Position numbers and translations under genes: made by a program
The notes under the pieces: model-generated
What the model saw: only the letters and a program-made list of their open reading frames with translations
The model's database searches: none
What the model was told of the DNA's origin: nothing
Assembly (NCBI RefSeq): GCF_010015445.1
Contig: NC_053133.1
Location: forward strand, 2,902,764 to 2,966,763
Reading direction: 5' to 3'
DNA from: Perca fluviatilis
Lineage: Eukaryota > Chordata > Actinopteri > Perciformes > Percidae
DNA length: 64,000 nucleotides
Shown: piece after piece, positions 13,107 through 28,050 of the stretch
Numbering within the stretch: the first letter of the stretch is position 1
Layout of the letters: the number at the start of each line of letters is the position of its first letter

Positions 13107-15476
13107 GTAAACACTTTTTGGTTGGACATCAGTTGTTTTTCAGATACAATAAAGCCCATTTTAGCGCTGTTTTCTGTCATTATGTATACACAGTTTCAAA
13201 GGCTGTGACACAGTGGGAGTCATGGGAGTGGAGGAATTAGTTTGTCTGTTGAAACAAACACAATATGAGTGTCAGTGTTGTTCAATAATTAAGCATCAGC
13301 CCTTGTGTTCCAACGCTACAGAGAGAAAATAAGACCGCTTCAACCAATCAGGTCATGACCAAAATCTGTGTCCTCCTCCTCCTCCTCTTCATATTCCTCT
13401 TCTTTTTCCTCCTGTGGACAGAAGCTGCTCCGCTCAGCATGAGAGATACATCGCCACAGTTCCCCCGTGTGTTTTTGTGTGTGCGTGTGTGTCTCGCTCT
13501 CTCTCTCTCCCAGGAGAACAAAATCCCACAGCTTACACTGACCTCATTATAAAAATAGCTCATCTATCCAGCCATCACATTTCCCTCCATTTCCCCTCTC
13601 CTCCGCAATCTCTTAGATATCTATCGTGATCCTCTCCACCTTCCACTCACCCCTCTCCGTCTCCCCGTCAGTGTTTGTGCTGGATTTAACGTGAGATTAA
13701 AAGCTTACGCAAGACCTTGTAACGGCAAGGCCCCCCCCCCCACCAGTCATTACCAATCTGGCCATAATCTGGGATCATAAGATGTCTTTTAATCATGAAA
13801 CATCTATGAGTAACATTGACGACAGTGTTTACATGATCTGTTAACATTGTGTCTTGCTGAGGCAGTCGTCCCACCATTTTTCTCTGGGCTTCCTTTTTTT
13901 TTTACTCTCTTGTACCTGGCCCACCGCCTCTCCTCACCTCCCCTGCCAGTGGAGCGATATCCCCCCTATCAGAGGGAACAGCGCTCGCGTCTGGTTAATT
14001 TAACAGCATCAGTGATCATTACGGTCCAAGGCTGGCTTTGATCCTGCCAGAGAGAGTTTCCTACAGTTTTAATAACCCAACAAAGACACCTTAGCAGATG
14101 CTAAATTTATGGACTCAAGACAAAGACGGAGGCAGACAGACATGAAGGATTCGCCCAATCTTCAGGAATGAGAATCGCTTTGTAAGATTCTTTAAAAAAC
14201 AACTCTCTTTTGAAGACCTTTTATTTATTTTTTATTTTTTTTAGGCAGATAAAGGTGATTGAGCGTTCATGCTGTTTTTCAGTAAAGCCCTGTTTTACAT
14301 TCACAGTTAAACACACAGTCACCCCTGGGAGGTGTTTATACAAGCGCAGCACTGTTGGCCACTGAGCCACTCCAGTGGAGCAGCTCGGGGTACTGAAGAT
14401 CTGCAGAACTAATAATTAGAATACAAATGATTATAAATAACAAGTGTTCCACAGAGTTTAAAGTGTGCAACCAAAGTGATTAGGGGCGTGGGGGAGCCTG
14501 TGGAATATACCGTCACATTGGTTTATAATTCAGGGGCATGGAATAACAAACGTCATTGATTTTTCACAGAACCTTTGTAATCTAGAGGACAGAAGTATTA
14601 GTGTGTGCAGTAATTTGGCATCTGATCAGCATTCTCTTACCTGAAGCATCACACCTCCACCAACGCAGCCCTGATTTCAGTCTGAAAGCCCACTAATCTT
14701 TTGAACAAGTTCCACTGAAGTTTCAAGTAATGCCTACCTTACACTAGAAGACTTTAAAAAGACTTTGAAAAGACTCAAGTATGACACCCTCTCACATCTA
14801 ACATCAAAGACGGTCATAAATAATATGTAAAGACTGGGGATCTTGCAGGGTCACATGTTACAAGACGACAACTGGATTCATTTTGAAAGATTGAACCAAG
14901 CTAGCAAGCTACCGCTAGCGTTAGCTGGTAACTGGTAGCTGGTAGCTAGTGGATAGTGAGGAGATGTTTGCTGTATGTGACAAAAAATGTTGTAGCCTAA
15001 AAAAATCACTTAGAGCACCTTTAAGTCAAGTCAGAAGACACAAAGTGGAAGTCAGCTGCAGGTCATTCAGGTCTCTAAATGCTGACCATTAACATGATGA
15101 ACTTTACTCCCCTTTGCGACAGCACATACTGTAAACATAATGTCTCACCTTTTCTAATAAGTACATCTCAAATGTCTCACTTTGTACACCGTACAAGGAA
15201 CACCGTACCAAAGCCTCATAATGTTCTTAAAGATTCAGGTAATGGGAGGTCCCAGGTTACAGATTAATTTCTTGCAGTGAAAAAGAGCTACAAGTTTTAA
15301 GTCCTCGTATGTTTAAACTTCCGTCTGACTTGAGTCCAAGTCCCAAGTCTTTAGGTCATCAAAGGTAATGTAGCGTAATGTAATGAGTTTTTATTTTTTT
15401 TTTACCAAGGTGTAAATGATTTCACAGCAGCCAGCTGCCTGATGAATTTCTATTTTAGCTTTGACAGTGTAGAGTT
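13107..15476. other. Non-coding stretch, possible znf438 intron
   Basis: Apart from the TTAA-element fragment listed separately, I see only a CTCCTC/T-rich block at about 13372-13412 and unremarkable text. The segment around 13950-14060, with a TTAATTTAACAGC core, looks unique but cannot be assigned. If the 13010-13106 exon is real, this lies in a 15 kb first intron. Confidence 0.4.
14880..15024. mobile_element. TTAA-flanked MITE, partial copy 2 (inverted)
   Basis: The right end reads AAATCACTTAGAGCACCT followed by TTAA (15021-15024). The preceding text is the reverse complement of 9761-9803 (shared GGAGATGTTTGCTGTATGTG). The region at 14893-14950 is rich in GCTAGC/GTTAGC words. The left boundary is not visible, so this is a truncated or diverged copy. 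Confidence 0.6.
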
Positions 15477-15759
15477 TAGGGCTGCAGTTATTTTCATCAA
15501 TTAGTTGTTTGGTCTAGATCTAGAATGTCAGAAACTGGTGAAAAATTTTTTTGATCAGTGTTGTCCACAACTCAAAGATATTCAGTTTACTGTCACAGAG
15601 GTGTGAAGAAACTAGAACAATATTCACATTTAAGAAACTGGGATCCAAGAATTCCTCATAAAATAATGACTCAAACCGATTAATCGATTATCAAAATAGT
15701 TGGCGATTCATTTAATAGTTGACCACAAATCGATTCATTTATTAATCTTTGCAGAACTA
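15477..15759. mobile_element. hAT-like MITE with TAGGGCTGCAG start
   Basis: It starts TAGGGCTGCAGTTATTTTCA and ends TTAATCTTTGCAGAACTA, an imperfect inverted repeat. The interior has ATCGATTAAT-type words (CCGATTAATCGATTATC) typical of this group of fish MITEs. I could not see a clean 8-bp duplication. It is non-coding. Confidence 0.55.
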
Positions 15760-15769
15760 CATTTGTAGA

Positions 15770-16692
15770 AGGGTTACAACAAGTTACCACCAAGTGTAAG
15801 CATACTTGTTTGTGTTCACCTCTCCTTTGTAACATTACCTTCTCACCTGCACATCCAGCAGCTTATTCCCCCCAGGCAGGCCAGCCTATGATAAATAAGA
15901 ACAAGCTGCCTCACGTTGACCTGCTTTTAGAAGCTCGGGCTCACCTCAACAGGAGAAGAAACTTGGATCATCTGCATATTCCTTTGATCTCGCACCGGGT
16001 CTCTAGGAGCAGCCATCATTAAGGAAGTTCGTGCGACGTTTCCCCTCTTCCTCTCATCGTGGCTGAAGCGCCACCACGTGCCCCCTTCTCTGCTAGTGCC
16101 CTTCACTCCATCACAAGCCCCTTCCAAATCCTCTACCCTGCTACTGCCCTCCGCTTCAAAGCCGCCCTAAGTTGGGTTGAAAGCCAAAACCCCTCTTGCC
16201 TGTCCTTCACCGCTATGCTGAAGTGTTTGTGTCTGTGTTGTGTTGCCCTTGGGGTGGGTTACCTCCCCCACCCCCTCCATCTCATCTCTTCTCCTCCCCA
16301 CCTTGCTGTTTGTCTGTCTCTGGGCTCATCACGTCCCTGAACCTGCTCTAATTAGCATCCCACACAACACTGTTTATTTACTCAGGTACCGACAGAAAGG
16401 GGAGGGAGGTGAGAATGAAAGCGAGAGTCAGGGGGGAAAGGGAGAAAGAGACAGAGAAAGCTGGGAAGAGGGAGAGAGAGGGCTGGTAACAGGAAGAGAG
16501 GGAGAAATGATTCAGAGAATCAAAGAGCTTTGAGACTCTCTCTCATAGCGGATGCAGTAGGTAATGATAGTTGGAAAGACATGGTGCAGAAAGTGAGAGA
16601 TGGAGAACTTACCCGCCTCTCCACGCCTCCTCTCTGCCTTTTCCAGCGTTTCATCTGAGATGCACAGTGCCTAAAATTAGCAAGCTGGCAGC
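15770..16692. other. Non-coding stretch, nothing recognised
   Basis: C/T-rich text at 16060-16340 and a G/A-rich block at 16390-16530 generate several medium frames, none with a domain. No transposon ends were found. Confidence 0.5.
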
Positions 16693-16770
16693 TTCCTTCC
16701 TTCCTTCCTTCCTTCCTTCCTTCCTTCCTTCCTTCCTTCCTTCCTTCCTTCCTTCCTTCCTTCCTTCCTT
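16693..16770. repeat. (TTCC)n tetranucleotide repeat
   Basis: About 19 units of a pure tetranucleotide repeat. Confidence 0.97.
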
Positions 16771-17451
16771 CTTTCCAGGGCCCCCATTAAAGTTCCCCCA
16801 TTGCGTTGAGTGATCATTAAGGTAGGACCGGGAGCGCAGGTGTTATCTTAGTGTCCCAGTCGAGGCTGCAGTGGCTTCCCTTTTCTTTGGCAGGGCCAAC
16901 ATGAACAAAAATTCTTTGCAATCCTCATCTGGGGAGTAGGGTGACCAGATGAGAATGGATAAAATTCGGGATGAGACTGGGTGGGGGTGGCTGTAACATG
17001 AATTTCAAAACTCTGACTAACTGACTGTCATGTCTTCGCTTTAACATCAGCAACATCCAATCCAATCACTCCTTCTCCTGGCTGCCTGCACTTTCAAAAC
17101 TCTGCACCAAGATTATTTATTATTTTTATTCAGAAACTCAACTGTCTGTCTTTTAAACCTGAAAATAAAAAAAATAAATCATTACAATCATGAACTCAGG
17201 TGATTACGGGAATTACATGAACAGTTTTTAATGTTTAATCAGACTATAACTACTCCAGAGTCTGCTCTTGAGACTTTGCTCTAATTTTCGGGTGTGTCTT
17301 AACCGGTTTGTGAGTATGTGTATCAGAGTGTTACCGATAAATGGACGAAGGGAAAGGACAGGAGGACGGAGCTGGATAGATGGACAGTTCCTGTTGTTTG
17401 CCTCTTCAGGCAGTGGAAAGGAGTATACATTTTTTATATGTGTGTGTGTGT

Positions 17452-17453
<2 letters not shown>

Positions 17454-17522
<69 letters not shown>
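17454..17522. repeat. (TA)n microsatellite
   Basis: About 34 TA units directly abut a TAGGGGTGGGCGATATATTG start, which resembles the hAT-like MITEs at 6744 and 10120. Only the left end of that element is visible (from about 17522); no right end was found. Confidence 0.9.
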
Positions 17523-17525
<3 letters not shown>

Positions 17526-18389
17526 GGGTGGGCGATATATTGATTATATTTGATTTATCGTGGCTTGTTTAACGTGGGATTTAGTAAATGCCTATACTGC
17601 GAACATCCTAACGACACATACAGCACATCACATTGAGTTTTTTATCTGCGTCGGCATCGGTACACAAGGTCCCCCTTGTACTGTATGTCATACATTCACC
17701 ACTTTCCCCTTTTTCATGTGTGTAATCTTACTCTGTAGCAATCTTACCGCCATATCGTCACTTCCTGCCTTGTTCCTGTTGGTCACTCAGCAAAATATAC
17801 TTGCAGCAACTTCCTGATATCAGTGACTCTGCACATTTCTGAAACGACATATTTGACTCTGCCAGTGCTTTTTATTTTTTTTTCACAGACTAGACTTCAG
17901 CTGACTAGCATTTTAAGTTGCCCATTCTCACATGCGGTCACACTGAATGATGGCCCTCTGCTGTTCACAACCAAACAACTTACCCACCATGACAACATTT
18001 GGTCTGGGATAGTAAAATCTTGACCGAAATAATCCCTTATGAGGTTTTAATTGTGGGAATTTCAGTGATGTTTCTCTCTCTTACGCATTCCCAAGCAGCA
18101 TCAGTTGTCACCTCCCTGCACTGACAGCCCTCATTCCTCTCCTCCCTTATTTTTTTCTCTTTCTCCACCACTCTTTAGTGCTGTTTGACCTATTCAGAAA
18201 GGTCCAAATGTCACGGCAGAGGGAAAGGTCAGATAAAGGTTTAGTGTGGAGCATGGCTAACACAGTGCTGGCTGCCTGAGGGGGGAGCACGGTAACACTC
18301 GAGACCTTGAACACACGCGTCCGCACGCCCTCGAACACACTGCTGTCACCTCCGCTCCACGTCGCTGCCACTCAGCTCCGAGCCGGCAG

Positions 18390-18391
<2 letters not shown>
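17523..18391. other. Possible hAT-like 5' end, then unassigned DNA
   Basis: The first 50 bases (TAGGGGTGGGCGATATATTG and following) resemble a hAT-like MITE end. The rest is unassigned. Small frames at 17560-18023 lack homology I can recognise. Confidence 0.35.

Positions 18392-18466
<75 letters not shown>
18392..18466. repeat. (GT)n microsatellite, 75 bp
   Basis: A pure dinucleotide run; the reverse strand gives His-Thr frames that are not genes. Confidence 0.98.
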
Positions 18467-18468
<2 letters not shown>

Positions 18469-18895
18469 CATTTGGTTCATCTGTGAGCATGGATGATTGA
18501 AGACGTTACAGCTTCCTGGGGATGACACATGGGCTTGTTGGACATCGGGTCAAAGGTCATTGGTTGTCAGGGGTTTACAGCATCCTGCCTTCAAAAAGCA
18601 GTGTCTCGTTTTTTATTGAGGGTCCAGCTTGTCTGTAGTGAACACTCGACTCAACAGAGAGATGTTTTTTGCCTTACCTAAAGAAAATGACTAGTGAATA
18701 CAGTGTAATTTCTAAGTCAATGAAAGCAAAACTTCCAGAGTCTTAGTTAAGTGCATTCTCTGAGAGGAACGGCAGGTTAGCGGTGGGATTTCTATATCGA
18801 TTCATCTACATCCACATGCAGAGCAGAGCAGCGGGATCCTAATTGGAATGGATTTCTCTGTTGCATTGATTTGCTCAGGTGACAGTGGATGACAT

Positions 18896-18897
<2 letters not shown>

Positions 18898-18974
<77 letters not shown>
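18898..18974. repeat. (GT)n microsatellite, 77 bp
   Basis: A pure dinucleotide run about 430 bp downstream of the previous one. Confidence 0.98.
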
Positions 18975-18975
<1 letters not shown>

Positions 18976-19346
18976 CATGAATACCATATGATGCTGTTCT
19001 CTCTTGCAACACCTTTCACTGTTGGTGTGTGTGCGTGTGCGTGGTGCCCTCTCATTTAGCAGAGCTCTAGGATGAAACAAGGACCTCTGCAAACACTGAT
19101 TTGATTTTCCCCATGACCGCCTTCACTTCGCAACCTACGTCCCCTGCACACACACACACACACACACACATACATACACACGTACACATGTACACACATG
19201 TACACCTCAGACTGAGGAGCAAAGATGAGCAGTTAGTATGCGTGCAGGACGAAGCAATCGTGCACAGATAACACTAGGGTTCACTCAGGAGGAAAAAACA
19301 AATGGAATGATTTAATTTTCTTCATTTGGACTGCAAGATTCACAGA

Positions 19347-19462
<116 letters not shown>

Positions 19463-20087
19463 AAGAGGGAGGAGAGGTTGGTGAAAAAGGCCGCTGGACA
19501 TGGCTTCTCACAGCCGGCTGGCCCCGGCCCCCTGTGATCTGCCCTCTTATCTAGCCCAGATCCTGGCCTTTCATCTGGGCTAAAACCTCGGGGAGCTTGG
19601 CCTCTGTTGGATTTTTAGCACACACACACACACACACAGACTTCATTCCAGACCCCCTCCATCTCCGGGCTCTATCTTCGAGTCCCAGATGAGCATTGCT
19701 CTCACCTACAAGGGAGATAACAAACCCCACACTACTCCGCTCCCTGCTCTGCTTTTCTCAAAACACTTCACATTTGATTTTTTTTTTTAAAACTCCCCAC
19801 AAGAGAAGCTACTTCCCTTTCCCTATTGTGGGAGCAAAATGCAGGACTGTGCAGTTTAAACAGTAGTTGGCCCAAAGCGAGACAAAACAGAATCAGAGAA
19901 TGCATCAGGGATGCTACCAAAACACTGCACTCTCCATGTTTTGACATTTCACAGAGCAGTGCTTTCACCTCTCACTAAATTGCATTACTGGCTAACAATA
20001 GGCGGGTTGTTTTAGCTGGTCAGCCCATCGGTCTTGGCTGGACCACCTCTGCATGTGACCCAGGTCCAGGTTTGAGGGTGTGAGCTG

Positions 20088-21126
<1,039 letters not shown>

Positions 21127-21129
21127 TTA

Positions 21130-21867
<738 letters not shown>

Positions 21868-21870
21868 TTA

Positions 21871-22515
21871 GCAATCAGAAAACCCAAGACGTTATACATT
21901 TGGTGTTGCTCCATTATTTCAAGTGTCGGACAGTTTCACTAGGATATTCTGTCCAATAGACCAGTGACCGTGTGACATTTGTTTACAGTGTTTGGTGCAT
22001 TTGACAAAGTGCGGTGTGAACGCTAACCAAACCAAATGAAAAATGCCTCAATGTTGCAACTTCACCCCTAAATTGCACCTAGTCTACTTAACTACAGGTG
22101 TGAAAGCACCCTTAATCTCGCTGTCTCCTGTGCTGTAGTACCACTCTCCACCTGAACTGTTTCTAATGCATGGGCATGGTATCGTTTCAGTATTGGTATC
22201 GAGATATTTAGGCAGGGTATCGTATCAACACTACACTACTCTAAATTAGGTGTACCTTGTTTTCTTAATTTATCCTGAAGAAACTGTGTGGTCTGTTCAT
22301 GATACTGTAGAACTTGATTGGAGCTAAATTCAATTGATTGGACATGATATGGTAAGACACACACCTGTAGCTCACAGTCCACAGTGCTTGTCAGACTCCC
22401 AGCCAAGTCCATTTATCTTGGCAAGGTTGTAGAACCAGTTCTAAAGCTTTGAATGTTCCTCAGAGCACATACGTAAGTTTGGAACTACCAGGACTATTTT
22501 TTTGAGTCAAGAGAA
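21871..22515. other. Non-coding stretch, nothing firm
   Basis: GGTATCG words at 22178-22230 suggest a decayed hAT-like fragment, but the ends are not visible. Otherwise nothing is recognised. Confidence 0.4.
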
Positions 22516-22989
22516 TAGGGCTGCAGCTATCGATTATTTTAGTAATTGAGTATTCTACCAATTATTCCATCAATTAATCGAGTAATCGGATAAGAAATAC
22601 TTTTGTTTTATTGAAGAGCAATAATAAACAATAGTTTGGTTAAATTTTCGGAAAAAGCTACATTTTTATTGCCTACATTGCTTAAAATATCACATCTCAA
22701 AAAACTAAACATTAAGTGCATTCAAGTGCCATATTACATTGTTTTTTTTAAAGATTTTCTTTTTTTAAATGATAGCAACCTCAAACTAAGGCATACATTA
22801 AACATACATAAACATTACATTAAGTTGTGCAACTTAACTTTCAGTTTCAACCTGAGTCTGATCTGTATATAGGCCTATATGTAAATATTAGTTATACTCA
22901 ACCTATTTTCATTTATATATTTGATTACAGTGCTAAACAGCTCTGTTACACTTACGCTAGTAGATCGTTGATCAGCTGTTTCTCCGTAT

Positions 22990-23024
<35 letters not shown>

Positions 23025-23587
23025 GTGCGCAACAATCATCTGTTTTTCCGAAGGGATCAACGCGTCAGCTCTTTAGATCAGATTGTAGTCACCGCTACTT
23101 ATTTTCTTGTCTTTGTTTTTGGTAGTTGTTGTGTTTGGTGTAGTTTCATCGTCCATACGACTCTGTGATTTATTTTTGTCGGGTCCGCTTCGTGGAATGG
23201 AGGATTAAGTTAGACTCAAATATTTTCTGTTGAGATGCTAAAGCACTGACATCGTGCTATTATTGTGGTAAGCTAGTTAAATTTTGCAGTAGACACACTG
23301 TACAATGTTTAATTCCGTTTGCACTGATTCTAAACTTTGGACACTTTCTGTCGTTTTCTCCAGCCTGTCTCTTCTCTTAGCCCCTCGCTATTTACGCTCT
23401 AGCATATGTCGCTAGCAGCAGAAGCGTCTGGTGTGCGACAGTAATAATGCTCCGTGCGGAAACACCGTGCGTCAGCGATACAACGTTGGTAACATTGATT
23501 TAACGAAGCTTCGAGGCAAGTCATTTTGCATCAAGGATTTTTTGTAATCGAATTATTCGAGTTATTCGAGGAATCGTTTCAGCCCTA
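22516..23587. mobile_element. hAT-like element, 1072 bp, with perfect 8-bp duplication
   Basis: Left end TAGGGCTGCAGCTATCGATT and right end GAGGAATCGTTTCAGCCCTA are inverted repeats. The flanking 8-mers are identical, CAAGAGAA at 22508-22515 and 23588-23595. The subterminal regions contain AATCGA/TCGAG words. A GA repeat lies inside at 22991-23024. Frames within are short and I see no hAT dimerisation or DDE-type transposase text, so the copy is non-autonomous. Confidence 0.85.
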
Positions 23588-23595
23588 CAAGAGAA

Positions 23596-24327
23596 CCTGA
23601 ACTCCAAGCGCTCCATCTGGCAAAAACCAGGTACTGCTCATCTTCTGGCTGCTACCATACCTATGATGAAGCATGATGGTGGCAGCATCACACTCTCAGG
23701 CTGCATCTAGCAACAAGTGAAGGGGTCTGAAAACTTTCCAATGCTGCTGCCATTTGTGTGGCTTTTACAAATACATAAAATAGCATAGACCTCTCTTATA
23801 TTTCCGTAACTAGAGAAAAATTTGTTTTTCGACCACTGCAGCCTGTTGACTTCTTTGAATTGAACAACTGGTGTTATTTTGAAAATATATTTTAAAAAAC
23901 ACCAATTGGAGGAAATTATGACACCCTCTTGATATAATTGTTTTGTCTCTGCTGTTATCCCGGCTGAGTCTAGATCATCATGATCAGAAGCTGGTTTACA
24001 GGTCTGGCTCTTAAGCATCTGTAGCTCTCTTGGCTTTCTTCCAGACATTTTTTCTCTTCCCACTGCGTCTCACTGTGCACAACAACCACCTCATAGGGAA
24101 TAGAGAATGATGATGGCAGGGCAAACTGACAGTCTCTGGTAGATCAACAAGTTAATAATGCCTTCCCTTCTTCGCCTCCTTCCCTTTTTCTCTACCCGCT
24201 CCCATGTGGCTGAACTGGAGGAGAGAGTTGTTAGACAGAAATGGGTAGCCTTTTTCAATGACCTACAACAGTAAAGGATACTTTTTCATTGCCCCATTCT
24301 GAATATTGAATAACTAGGTGTTGCCTA
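23596..24327. other. Non-coding stretch, possible decayed Tc1 piece
   Basis: Text near 23600-23750 (for example GATGAAGCATGATGGTGGCAG) is of the kind seen in the transposase region of Tc1-like elements, where similar phrases encode the catalytic-domain segment. It is flanked by no recognisable ends, so it may be a short decayed relic. The 23707-24063 minus frame shows no family resemblance. Confidence 0.35.
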
Positions 24328-24850
24328 TAGGCCAATTTATGCTCCTGTGCGCTGTGGGTACGCTCGTAGGTAAATGGAGTTACGGACTCTACGCCGTAGC
24401 CTGACGCACCAAAAAATGTAAATACATTTCGCGACGACGCAGACCGCAACAACTGTGATTGGTCAATTTGGCCGTGGCTTGGTAGCGTCACATTCCCCCT
24501 ACTCATGTCCTGGTTCTACTTCTCCATAAACAACATGAAATCAAGGAGATGGTTAACTTTTCCTGCTATAGCTTTCCCACGGTGGTCAGAAAGAACAGGG
24601 GAGACACTTTGTTGTTTTGCGTCTAAGCCTTCGGAGTCGGTACTCTCTCTGAAGCTAATCCCCGTCACTCTCTCACTCGCTCTACCACACACTCCCCACG
24701 CATACACACATGCCGGCCCTGCTATTCTCTTAAAGAGATACGCTAGAACGACGCAGCAACAACGCACAGGTATAAACTTCAGGCCACTTGCGTAGGCTAC
24801 GGTCGAAAGCTCTGCGTGGAGCCCCCGCATAAGCATAAATCCGCCTTAAG
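24328..24850. mobile_element. Possible Harbinger-like MITE (TTTATGCT ends)
   Basis: The left text AGGCCAATTTATGCTCCTGT and the reverse complement of the right text, AGGCGGATTTATGCTTATGC, match as imperfect inverted repeats. The body is rich in CGTAG/GCGTC words. A 3-bp duplication is not clear. The frames at 24505-24836 lie inside it and are not genes. Confidence 0.5.
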
Positions 24851-25671
24851 GCTGTCATCGTCACAGACGCTCACCTGTTGTATCGGCGTACTTCTTGTAG
24901 TAGAGCTCGGAGAGTTTTAAACCAGTAGCTTCGGGGCCTCCAGAAACCAGTACTATGAAAATACCAGCTGTTGTAGGATCAGTTACTGATGCAGTTGGTT
25001 TTTAGCAGCTTTTTCTTACCCTTGTCCAACTCTTCCATATGAATTTGAAAATCTAGCCTGACTTTCAAAGCACAATTTTGTTGTAAATGTTTGTATGCTA
25101 CACAATAAGTCACTCTGTCTGTTTTGAACCGTCCTGATTGATGTGCAATTTTGAGGATTCCTCAGTCTCCTATTATTAGCTGCAGGAATGGCAATGTAAG
25201 TTGGCTCACCACTTTGTTCCAGACTGAAATAGAGCCATAACTATTGTAGGGATTGCCACAAAATTTCCCCTGATCCTCTGACTTTTCTGCTAGTGCCACA
25301 ATCAGATCAAACTTTCACTTATCCAGTGGAATAGGATAATGGAACATCTACTACACAAAATTTGATATACAGAAATTATGAAAAAGACACTAGTGCTCAA
25401 ATGGGATAAAAACAATAGCATTGAAAGAACAAACGGATCAGCACATCAAATGAATGCCAATAGAAAAATGTATTCAGGCATTCATGAATCCCAGATATAT
25501 TGAAGTTTGGACTATCGAAGTTTGGTTAAACTTGTCCAATACTTTAGTTAATGTCCAAATACATAAAAGCTCAGCTGTCCCAAATGTTAGCATGCTAGAT
25601 AAAGTGTAAATGTGAGTAGTAAACATAACCTGCTAAACATTAGCATGTTAATACTGGCAGTACATGGGGTG
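24851..25671. other. Non-coding stretch, nothing recognised
   Basis: AT-rich, with no long frames, no RNA gene and no transposon ends seen. Confidence 0.5.
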
Positions 25672-25828
25672 CCCTGGTAGCTCACCTGGTAGAGTGCACG
25701 CTCCATATACAAAGGCTAAAGTCCTTACCGCAGCGATCCGCAGCCCTCTGCTGCATATCATCCCATCTCTTCACCCTTTTCTTGTAAATTTGTAGCTGTA
25801 CTATCAATAAAGATGAAGAGAATGGTTG
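25672..25828 (+). repeat. tRNA-derived SINE, copy 1
   Basis: The head GGTGCCCTGGTAGCTCACCTGGTAGAG contains a pol III A-box-like TAGCTCACCTGG. It is followed by a degenerate B-box area (GCAGCGATCCGCAGC) and a tail GTACTATCAATAAAGATGAAG. The layout matches fish tRNA-derived SINEs that end in a TCAATAAAG-type tail. A related, diverged copy is at 33836-34017 on the same strand. The copy is decayed and unlikely to be active. Confidence 0.65.
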
Positions 25829-28050
25829 CATATGTGCAAGGATATGTTTATTGTGCAAAAAATAAGGTTGTTATCATCATACACTCTAATTGTTACTGAA
25901 AAGATTCTAATATTTACTGTCTAGTTGCTCCTGTTTCTTCCTGTCCCAACTTCCTCCTGCCAAATGCTCGTCACTCAGTTCAATTCAATTTACAGATGGA
26001 GTAGGTCTAGACCACACTCTATAATTTACAAAGACCCAACAATTCCAGTAATTCCCCTTGTCAGTAAGTCATGGTGGCATGTGTCTGTCTGTGCAAACAC
26101 ATCAGTGTATAGACACTTGTAGACACAGCAGTGCAAGAACAGTACATGATAGAACCATCAGTGTACATGATCAGATTAGATGTTGGATCACCTTGCTGAA
26201 CAGATTTGCATAGTAATGAGGGAAAAGTGCTGGCACAGACTTTGTGTTTGAGTGCTTCTTGACTTACCATCTAATGATGAGGATGATGATGGTGAATTCA
26301 ATGAGGTCTAATTTTCTCATTTAAAATTTTAAACTCCAAGAACTAAAGTTCAAACATGATATCCCCCAACACTGGCCATGCTACTCCAATACTATTGCCA
26401 CTTTTCCAGGTGAAATAGGACAAAGGAATCTATTGAAGCTTTTTTTTTTTTCTTACAATGTCGGGTGATGTCGACTGAATCACCTGTGACAAAAGGATTT
26501 TAGGCCTACTGGCTGCTCCTCCAGCTGTTGACACACACCTTACGCCCACACCATCACCCCCACCCCATGTCCAACCGTAAACTTTCCCATGGCACAATTA
26601 ATCGCCAAGCGTGGCCTCTACCCCAATCTCCCACTTTCTATAGCCACATAAAATGCCCAGAGGAGCACACATCCCACGGTTTTATTCCACTCGGTGTTCA
26701 GCCAAAGTCACAGTCAAACTGGAGTCAACTATCCACACGGAGGAGGAATATCTCCAGTTTTATGGAGTCGTAATGCGGTAGGGGTACTGTATAAATAATC
26801 TCTCTGCACAGAAACACTTCCAGCTGTTAAACAATATGCCCTTTGCAGTTTTTCTTTTCGTCTCCTTCTTTTCCAATGAATAAAGCGCCAGACTGCTTTG
26901 AAAATGAATACAGAGGTTTTTTTTTTAGTATTGGGAAATTCTGGTAATGAATATTTGCCTTTTGTGACACCTCCAGATTGTTGCACTTTATGCTGATTAT
27001 TATTACAGAGTGGAGTTGGAACGCTGCTTGTATCAAACGCTGCTATTGAAAGTCGGGTCATAATTGTGAAATTCAAACCTCAGTCTGTTTACAATTAGGC
27101 CCATTGAAGCATTCCTCTGTAATCTCTTCCCTCCTTTTGATATAAAGATTCAGTATTGATATAAACGAAGGAAATTTTGCCTTTGTTTTCAAAGCCATAC
27201 CTGTGGCTCTTGATTGATGGATGGAAACTGTACGGTAGATTCGTATAATATAGGCTTGTTTAAAACCTCACTCTGAGGTTATAGTTTCCCCATTGACTTC
27301 AGCAGTATTTAGTATCAACACAGTCAGAATGGCGATCCACAGAGTGGAAAAGCCTCAGCCATGCTGGAAAACCATGAAACGTTGTTTGTGAACAAGGGAT
27401 GATAAAGAACAGCCAGGTTTTTTTTTCAGAGGCATCCTCATTGCCTTTGGCCAGGTTGCAATGCTGGTCAGTGGAGGGGGAGATGAGATGAGAGGGGAGC
27501 CCCTCTTCATCTAGTAAAGATCCTGCTGTTGGGCAGCTTTCATGCTCCACTGGCTGATCCTTCCAGGAAGTGAGGGGGCGTAAAAGGAGTCCCCTGCAGG
27601 GCCCCAGCGTGTACCACGGCTGCATGCTGAGCCCAAATCAAAGGGGACAGTCTGTCCTTAGCCTGGGGCAGAGTGACTCTGCCGTGTGTGACCAGAGAGA
27701 CATGGGTAATATGACAGCTTGTCACACTTGTGCAGATGCCTGTTTTTTTGTTTGCTTCTCTGCTTGGGTTGCACAGTAATGACACCATCAAAAATTCACA
27801 TTTACAGTCACGATCTTTGCAGCTTTCAGAAGAGACCACAGGAAGTCATGTAACCATCAGTTATTTCAATTGAATATGTTAGATCAAACAAATTTAAGAC
27901 TGCAATCATACAGTGTTGCAGTGTTGTCAGTAATTGTTGATGTGGAAATTTAAGGTTAGAGGGTTAAAGCTAAAAGGGCACGTTAAGGCTGAAAAGGCTC
28001 GCTAGGCTCAGTGCAGTTACTCCTAAAACTCTTTTGTGATTCTGTTTCAG
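25829..28050. other. Non-coding stretch upstream of the main znf438 exon
   Basis: This is probably intron if the gene starts further upstream, otherwise the promoter-proximal region. No CpG-island-like block or TATA-type promoter is evident immediately before 28051. The last bases before the exon form a polypyrimidine-like tract (CTTTTGTGATTCTGTTTCAG), which supports an upstream exon existing. The modest frames at 26729-27839 have no recognisable domains. Confidence 0.5.

Noticed and set aside
16938..16975. GGGTGACCAGATGAGAATGG as the end of a repeat family
   Set aside because: Similar starts occur in dispersed elements, but no partner end or duplication was found.
23600..23750. Tc1 transposase relic (GATGAAGCATGATGGTGGCAG)
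   Set aside because: Only a short stretch resembles a Tc1-like phrase, and no inverted repeats or sustained frame surround it, so I did not annotate it as an element.
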